The position numbers and the translations under genes are program-made. The notes beneath the pieces are model-generated. The model did not search any database. It was not told where the DNA came from and saw only the letters and a program-made list of their open reading frames with translations. From JAVBLV01 sp031553195 (GTDB lineage Bacteria; Bacteroidota; Bacteroidia; Bacteroidales; P3), in the NCBI GenBank assembly GCA_031553195.1, contig JAVBLV010000042.1, positions 1 through 49,130 on the forward strand: a DNA stretch of 49,130 bases. The letters are read 5' to 3'. How positions within the stretch are numbered: the stretch's first letter is position 1; each line of letters starts with the position of its first letter. Shown here piece by piece: positions 43,657 through 49,130 of the stretch.

Positions 43657-44637
43657 ATGAAAAAAAACATAGCTTTAATAGCAGGCGGTTATTCCGGAGA
43701 AGTTCCGATATCATTGAGCAGTTCCGTCATGATAGAAAAAGTTCTGGATAAAAATAAATACAATGTATACAAAATCATTATCGATAAACTTAATTGGTAT
43801 TATACCGATGGCGCCGGAAAACGTTTTGAAATAAATAAAACCGATTTTTCATTGTGTCTTGACCAAACAAAAATTTTGTTCGATTGCGCATTTATTATTA
43901 TTCATGGAACGCCTGGCGAAGACGGAAAATTGCAGGGTTATTTTGAAATGCTGGAAATCCCTTACACAACCTGCGATTCAATTACTTCTGCATTAACTTT
44001 TAATAAGGCTTTTTGCAATGCGGTGGTTAAGGGGTTTAACGTGGTAAACATATCCAATTCAATACATATCTTCAAAAATTCAGATATTTCTGATGACGAG
44101 ATTTTGCAGAAAATATCTCTTCCCTGCTTTGTGAAACCCAATGCGGGAGGATCCAGCGTAGGAATGTCTAAGGTGTCTTCAAAAGAGGAGTTGAGAAGCG
44201 CAATTGACAAGGCATTTTTAGAAGACGAACAAGTTTTGATAGAAGAATATGTAAAAGGGAGAGAATTAACGTGCGGGATGATAAGAACGAAAGGCGAGGA
44301 ACTTATTTTCCCTGTAACAGAGATTATCAGCAAGAAAGACTTTTTCGATTTTGAAGCAAAGTACAAAGGAATGTCCGATGAAATTACGCCGGCTCTTATA
44401 TCCGAAGACTTAAAAAACCGGATACAAAATACTTCTCATGTTTTATATCAGAGATTGAATTGTAAGGGAATTGTCCGCTTCGATTATATTTACAATGAGG
44501 ATGCTGAAAAATTATATTTTCTGGAAGTAAATACGGTTCCCGGACAGTCGGAAAAAAGTATTGTTCCCCAGCAAGCCGCCGCAATGGGAATATCAACTTC
44601 TCAGTTGTATGATCTTTTAATTGAGTCGGTCATTTGA
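43657..44637 (+). CDS. ddl: D-alanine--D-alanine ligase
   Basis: The 326-residue protein has ATP-grasp ligase signatures: LIAGGYSGEVPISLSSS at the N-terminus, IIHGTPGEDGKLQGYFEML in the D-Ala-binding region, FVKPNAGGSSVGMSKV (glycine-rich loop), EEYVKGRELTCGMI, and FLEVNTVPGQSEKSIVPQQ (metal ligands Glu and Asn). It makes the D-Ala-D-Ala end of the peptidoglycan stem peptide in the cytoplasm. Its leader carries a composite repeat that ends at the start codon. Confidence 0.96.
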   Translation: MKKNIALIAGGYSGEVPISLSSSVMIEKVLDKNKYNVYKIIIDKLNWYYTDGAGKRFEINKTDFSLCLDQTKILFDCAFIIIHGTPGEDGKLQGYFEMLEIPYTTCDSITSALTFNKAFCNAVVKGFNVVNISNSIHIFKNSDISDDEILQKISLPCFVKPNAGGSSVGMSKVSSKEELRSAIDKAFLEDEQVLIEEYVKGRELTCGMIRTKGEELIFPVTEIISKKDFFDFEAKYKGMSDEITPALISEDLKNRIQNTSHVLYQRLNCKGIVRFDYIYNEDAEKLYFLEVNTVPGQSEKSIVPQQAAAMGISTSQLYDLLIESVI

Positions 44638-44675
44638 ACAAATTAGTCGTAGCTTATTTTGAGGAAATAAATTGC

Positions 44676-45053
44676 TTACCACAATGCAAATAGCCTTGGA
44701 ACAAAGATTAACAAACCTACTCCTAAAGCGCTGATAGCGGCAATAAGTACTGCAGATGCGGATAGATCCTTTACTTTTTTGATTTGTTCGCTGTAATCGG
44801 GAGATACGCGATCAGCTAATTTTTCAATGGAAGAGTTGACGATTTCTAATGCAAACACAAACCCGACGGCAAAAATAATGGCTATCCATTCCATACGCGA
44901 AATATGGAAAAAGAATCCCATAAATATAGCCAAAACGGCAATAATTAAATGTATCCGGGCATTATGCTCCTCTTTCAACAAAATCTTCAGACCATTGAAA
45001 GCATAACTAAAACTTCGAATTCTATTTTTTATCGAAAATTTATTCTGCTGCAT
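44676..45053 (-). CDS. dgkA: Diacylglycerol/undecaprenol kinase family protein
   Basis: The protein has 125 residues from the ATG at 45053. DgkA-type signatures are present: RSFSYAFNGLKILLKEEHNARIHLIIA, then three membrane helices with FALEIVNSSIEKLADRVSP and KKVKDLSASAVLIAAISALGVG, where Glu and Asp residues bind ATP-Mg. It phosphorylates diacylglycerol or undecaprenol in the inner membrane; sequence alone does not decide which. The gene is convergent with ddl, 38 bp away, and divergent from the ATPase gene. Confidence 0.92.
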   Translation of the reverse strand: MQQNKFSIKNRIRSFSYAFNGLKILLKEEHNARIHLIIAVLAIFMGFFFHISRMEWIAIIFAVGFVFALEIVNSSIEKLADRVSPDYSEQIKKVKDLSASAVLIAAISALGVGLLIFVPRLFALW

Positions 45054-45246
45054 ATACCCAATATTAATCATGATTTATTTAAAATGCAAAATTAAAAGTT
45101 TTATGATAAAGATTAGAAGTTGAGTTATTGACTAAAAAGAACGAACTTTGCAATATCAAATTAAATCTACAGAGGAAGTCCGGCGGCATTATGAATTGTT
45201 GAATCAATATGCGACGCTCTTTACTGACTTTGTCCTATCTTAATCT

Positions 45247-48174
45247 ATGGAACATAAAAAACATTTTACGGGACTCTCGGACGAACAAGTACTCGAAAGC
45301 CGTGTAAAAAATGGAGAAAATATTTTAACGCCTCCTCCCAAAACGCCTTTATGGAAACTTTTTCTGGAAAAATTTAACGATCCCATTATACGGATTCTCC
45401 TTATAGCGGCATTTTTATCGTTAGGAATTTCATTTGTCCACAATGAATTTATTGAAACCATCGGTATTTTTTGCGCCATCTTTTTGGCTACAGGCGTTGC
45501 TTTTTGGTTCGAACTCGATGCCAACAAAAAATTTGATATTCTTAATCAGGTTAATGACGACGCGCCTGTAAAGGTAATTCGCAATAGCAATATCTGTCAG
45601 ATTTTAAGACGCGAAGTCGTAGTAGGAGATATTATTCTCCTCGAAACAGGAGAAGAAATTCCGGCCGATGGCGAACTTCTCGAAGCGGTTTCTATGCAAA
45701 TGGATGAGTCATGCTTAACAGGCGAACCGATAATCAGCAAAACAACGAATCCTGCCAATTTCAAACAAGATGCAACTTACCCCTCTAACTGGGCAATGAG
45801 AGGCTCAAAAATAATGGATGGACATGGCGTACTGGAAGTTAGATGCGTGGGGGATAATACCGAATACGGAAAAGTCGCTCAAAAGGCAACTGAAACGAGC
45901 GACGAAGAAACGCCTTTGAACAAACAGTTGGATGCGTTGGCTAAATTTATAGGCGTTGTAGGCTTGTCACTGGCCGTTTTGACCTTTGTCGTCTTATTTG
46001 TCAAGGATATCTTTATGGGAAGCGTTTCTTATACGCTCGGACAACTGGGATTGCTTGGCGCCGTTATTGTTTCGGTTATCGTTTCTCTTGTTAAAATTTG
46101 GCTGCCTATTGTATATGATGCATTTGGACTTTGCGGGAAAGAAAAGGAACTCCCAAAAAGCGTTGCAGGAAATACTTGGTTAAAATGGCTGGTTTTTGGT
46201 CTTTTAACTTTCTTTGTTTGTATTGGAATCGGATTGTTTTTTGGAGTAAATCCGCTAAAAATGCAATCGTGGGTTTCGATAGAAACGGCAGGGCATGTAT
46301 TACAATATTTTATGGTGGCGGTTACATTAGTTGTCGTAGCCGTTCCTGAAGGTTTGCCCATGAGCGTTACCCTAAGTTTGGCTATGAGTATGCGCAGAAT
46401 GTTAAAAACTAACAATCTTGTCAGGAAAATGCATGCTTGCGAAACCATGGGCGCAACAACTGTTATTTGTACGGACAAAACGGGAACGCTTACCCAAAAT
46501 AAAATGCAAGTGCATGAAACCTTTTTCGAAGGACTTAGGGACATTACTGACGACAGTGAAATTAGTTCTTTGATAAAAGAAAATATAGCGGCTAACTCAA
46601 CAGCCTTTTTGGATTATTCCGATCCTCAAAATATCAAAACATTAGGGAATCCTACCGAAGCGGCGCTTTTATTATGGTTGCATGCCAATGAAATTAACTA
46701 TTTAGCTCTGCGCGAAAATGTTGAAATTATAGAACAACTGACTTTCTCGACGGAAAGAAAGTTTATGGCAACTTTGGTTTATTCCCCTTTATTGAATAAA
46801 CGAGTTTTATATTTGAAGGGCGCGCCTGAAATAGTTCTATCTAAATGTAATGATATTTTTACGGGAAACATGACAGAACCTCTTGAAGAATACCGGGCAA
46901 AGATAGAAGGGCAGTTACTGCAATACCAGAATCAGGCAATGAGAACGTTAGGGTTTGCTTGTAAATATATAGACGGCAGTAACAGTTCTTCTATTCAGAC
47001 TTTGAGTCAGGAGGGACTGACTTTTTTGGGAATTGTCGCTATTTCCGATCCGGTTCGTAAAGACGTGCCTGCGGCTGTAAATAAATGTTTAAACGCCGGT
47101 ATTGAAGTGAAGATTGTTACAGGCGACACGCCGGCGACAGCCAAAGAAATAGCCCGGCAAATCGGAATCTGGAACGAAAGCGATAATTTACACAACATCA
47201 TTACAGGCCCCGAATTTGAAGCTTTATCAGAAGCCGAAGCGTTTAAGAGAGTTAAACACCTGAAAATTATGTGTAGAGCGCGTCCTGCAGATAAACAACG
47301 ACTGGTTCAATTGTTACAGCAACGGGAAGAAGTGGTAGCTGTTACCGGCGACGGAACCAACGACGCTCCTGCGCTAAACCACGCTCATGTCGGCTTGTCG
47401 ATGGGGTCGGGAACTTCGGTTGCCAAGGAGGCCAGCGATATTACTTTGCTCGACGATTCTTTTAATAGCATTGCGACGGCTGTTATGTGGGGACGTTCGT
47501 TATATCAGAATATTCAACGTTTCATTTTATTTCAGCTAACCATCAATGTAGCTGCGCTGATTATTGTTTTTTTGGGTTCTATTTTCGGGCATGAATTGCC
47601 TTTAACCGTTACTCAGATGTTATGGGTAAATCTTATTATGGATACTTTTGCCGCCGGCGCATTGGCTTCGTTGCCTCCCAACGATAACGTAATGAACAAT
47701 AAACCAAGAAAAAACAGCGATTTTATCGTTTCGTCCTCTATGCGCTTTAACATCCTATTTACAGGAATATCTTTTGTAACAGTTCTATTGGGGATGCTTT
47801 ATATATTTAATGTTCCTGGTTATTTGGAAGTCCTTTTTCCTTATATAGAAGAAGCGGAAAGGGGAGCTTACTCCTTATCGTTTTTCTTTACTTTTTTTGT
47901 AATGCTACAATTTTGGAATATGTTTAATGCCAAGGCTTTTTTAACTAAAAAATCTGCCTTTTTTTCCATTAAAAAAAGTATGGGATTTATCGTTGTAGCT
48001 TCGATTATTTTAATTGGACAAGCAGTTATTGTCGAATGGGGAGGCGATGTTTTCCGTACGGTTCCCCTAAAACTGAGAGATTGGCTGATTATTATCGGCT
48101 CCACCTCTTTGGTTTTATGGATTGGAGAATTGACGAGGGCTCTTAAATATCGCGCAGCTATAAATGAATATTAG
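45247..48174 (+). CDS. Calcium-transporting P-type ATPase (PMCA type)
   Basis: The protein has 975 residues. The phosphorylation motif DKTGTLT has its Asp at residue 410. The actuator loop carries MDESCLTGEP, and the fourth helix has VPEGLPMSVTLSLAMSMRRML, the P-II-type Ca2+ site. The P and N domains contain LKGAPE, TGDTPATAKEIA and TGDGTNDAPAL. Ten membrane helices are expected; the M5-M6 segment carries NVAALIIVFLGS and LWVNLIMDTFAAGAL. It probably expels Ca2+ across the inner membrane. No partner gene is adjacent. Confidence 0.93.
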   Translation: MEHKKHFTGLSDEQVLESRVKNGENILTPPPKTPLWKLFLEKFNDPIIRILLIAAFLSLGISFVHNEFIETIGIFCAIFLATGVAFWFELDANKKFDILNQVNDDAPVKVIRNSNICQILRREVVVGDIILLETGEEIPADGELLEAVSMQMDESCLTGEPIISKTTNPANFKQDATYPSNWAMRGSKIMDGHGVLEVRCVGDNTEYGKVAQKATETSDEETPLNKQLDALAKFIGVVGLSLAVLTFVVLFVKDIFMGSVSYTLGQLGLLGAVIVSVIVSLVKIWLPIVYDAFGLCGKEKELPKSVAGNTWLKWLVFGLLTFFVCIGIGLFFGVNPLKMQSWVSIETAGHVLQYFMVAVTLVVVAVPEGLPMSVTLSLAMSMRRMLKTNNLVRKMHACETMGATTVICTDKTGTLTQNKMQVHETFFEGLRDITDDSEISSLIKENIAANSTAFLDYSDPQNIKTLGNPTEAALLLWLHANEINYLALRENVEIIEQLTFSTERKFMATLVYSPLLNKRVLYLKGAPEIVLSKCNDIFTGNMTEPLEEYRAKIEGQLLQYQNQAMRTLGFACKYIDGSNSSSIQTLSQEGLTFLGIVAISDPVRKDVPAAVNKCLNAGIEVKIVTGDTPATAKEIARQIGIWNESDNLHNIITGPEFEALSEAEAFKRVKHLKIMCRARPADKQRLVQLLQQREEVVAVTGDGTNDAPALNHAHVGLSMGSGTSVAKEASDITLLDDSFNSIATAVMWGRSLYQNIQRFILFQLTINVAALIIVFLGSIFGHELPLTVTQMLWVNLIMDTFAAGALASLPPNDNVMNNKPRKNSDFIVSSSMRFNILFTGISFVTVLLGMLYIFNVPGYLEVLFPYIEEAERGAYSLSFFFTFFVMLQFWNMFNAKAFLTKKSAFFSIKKSMGFIVVASIILIGQAVIVEWGGDVFRTVPLKLRDWLIIIGSTSLVLWIGELTRALKYRAAINEY

Positions 48175-48199
48175 AAAATAAAAATTTTGAAACGACCCT

Positions 48200-49102
48200 T
48201 TAGGTACTGGTTAATATTTGTCTGTAAGTTATATGTGTAGAGGCCAACATTCTCATTGTGAGTTTGTGAAAAGCATTTTCCTTGAAGCAATGTCTGTTGA
48301 AGCGATAACAATATTCATCCAGATACCCTTGCATATGTTTGGCTGAAATATGATGATAGATGCCCCTGATCCAAGATTTCAACCCCATAATGAAACGGTG
48401 AAGCAATTCGAAATTTTCTCCTCCTTTACTTTTTTCTTGTATGATATTCCAGCCTTTTTCGGATAATGGTTTATATCCTGTCCATTCATCTGTTTTAACT
48501 TCAGCCTCTGCTCCAACATGTTTTTCAAATATTTTACCTAATTCAATATTTGAATAATTGGTGATTGGCATGGCATAAGCCCGTTTAATTCCATCTTCGT
48601 CAGGTGTTTTCTCCACTGCCACTACCACAGAAATTTTATTCCCATGGCTTCGCCCAGGCTTACCTTCTTCTTCTCCGCCTATAACGGTTTCATCTACTTC
48701 TACTTTACCCTGTAATGGGTAGTTGCCGCTGCTTTCCATTACAATACGTACTTTCTTTGTAAATAATAAAGCAGCTTTATAGTTAATGGTCAAAGACTTT
48801 GAAAAATATTTTGCTGAACAGCTTTTTGTACTTGTACTCATTATGAACATTATGTAGAATGCCTTACGCAATCCAAACTTCACTTTATGAAACATGGTAC
48901 CTGATGTTACTGAAGTTTGGGTATAGCATTTTGAACAACGTTTGACATACTTGTCTGAACTATGGTGTTCTTTACCACTGCCACATTTGGGGCAGATAAA
49001 ACCTGAAGCCCATCTAATTTCATATAAGTAATCCTTGCAATCCTCATCTGTCTTGAACTTGTCCGTGAAAGACAATATGTTCATCCCTTTGAATAAATCC
49101 AT
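48200..49102 (-). mobile_element. IS1595-family transposase (insertion sequence, right edge)
   Basis: The transposase has 300 residues from the ATG at 49102; nine more in-frame residues lie upstream. The N-terminal zinc ribbon shows CPKCGSGKEHH and CSKC, followed by GTMFHKVKFGLRKAF. The DDE-type catalytic domain has VEVDETVIGGEEEG, a VKTDEWTGYK Asp region and the conserved HRFIMGLKSWIRGIYHHIS, typical of IS1595 (ISXO2-like). The reading frame is intact, so it may be active. The copy ends near 48180, where GAAACGACCC could be part of a terminal repeat; the other end lies beyond the window. Confidence 0.88.
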
Positions 49103-49130
49103 AAATATATGTTTTTTACAAAGATACATG

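Overview
The window reads as a chromosomal segment of a Bacteroidota bacterium, most likely of the order Bacteroidales. The signs are an AT-rich sequence, TAnnTTTG promoter boxes, three proteins with type IX secretion (T9SS) C-terminal sorting domains, an Omp28-type protein, a TonB-linked outer-membrane barrel protein, the futalosine-route enzyme MqnE, a six-domain ribosomal protein S1 and Bacteroidota-type lipoproteins. Most of it is ordinary core genome. No phage, CRISPR array, rRNA or defence island was seen. The unusual content lies between the genes.

Layout. 0.2-2.7 kb: outer-membrane beta-barrel protein (minus). 2.7-8 kb: repeat-rich leader, then four plus-strand envelope or unknown genes. 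8.2-12.1 kb (minus): Omp28-type T9SS cargo, guanylate kinase, and a repeat-containing protein of unknown function. 12.4-15.1 kb (minus): creD, a winged-helix regulator and a membrane protein, with two copies of one operator-like site. 15.4-21.2 kb (minus): GT9 glycosyltransferase, radical SAM/SPASM protein, TonB-domain protein, recX, mqnE and a YkuD_2 L,D-transpeptidase. 21.3-22.1 kb: decayed IS982-type transposase and a palindromic element. 22.1-30.6 kb (minus): Cys/Gly-rich T9SS cargo, aroC-lipoprotein-lpxH operon, rpsA with a structured leader, hslR and der. Then tRNA-Arg(TCT). 31.4-35.6 kb (plus): PepSY-like protein, Xaa-Pro aminopeptidase, gyrB. 35.7-45 kb: K+/H+ antiporter, OmpA-family protein, M1 aminopeptidase (T9SS), GT-C-like membrane protein, ddl and a DgkA-type kinase. 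45.2-49.1 kb: PMCA-type P-type ATPase and an IS1595-family transposase at the right edge.

Several genes share an envelope theme: LPS/lipid A (lpxH, GT9), peptidoglycan (ddl, L,D-transpeptidase), lipid recycling (DgkA type), outer membrane and T9SS export. The rest is information processing (gyrB, rpsA, der, hslR, recX, gmk).

The most interesting signals are these. (1) A composite repeat occurs at four loci. At three of them it ends exactly on an ATGAAA start codon, and it carries a 10-codon mini-ORF in three copies. (2) A 162-bp element occurs three times at identical length. It is an imperfect palindrome along its whole length, and one copy lies between a promoter box and its gene; smaller palindromes and a half-copy in the gyrB leader are related in design. 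(3) The rpsA leader can form a nested stem. (4) An identical -7-plus-AAAGTACTTT site lies before both the regulator operon and creD.
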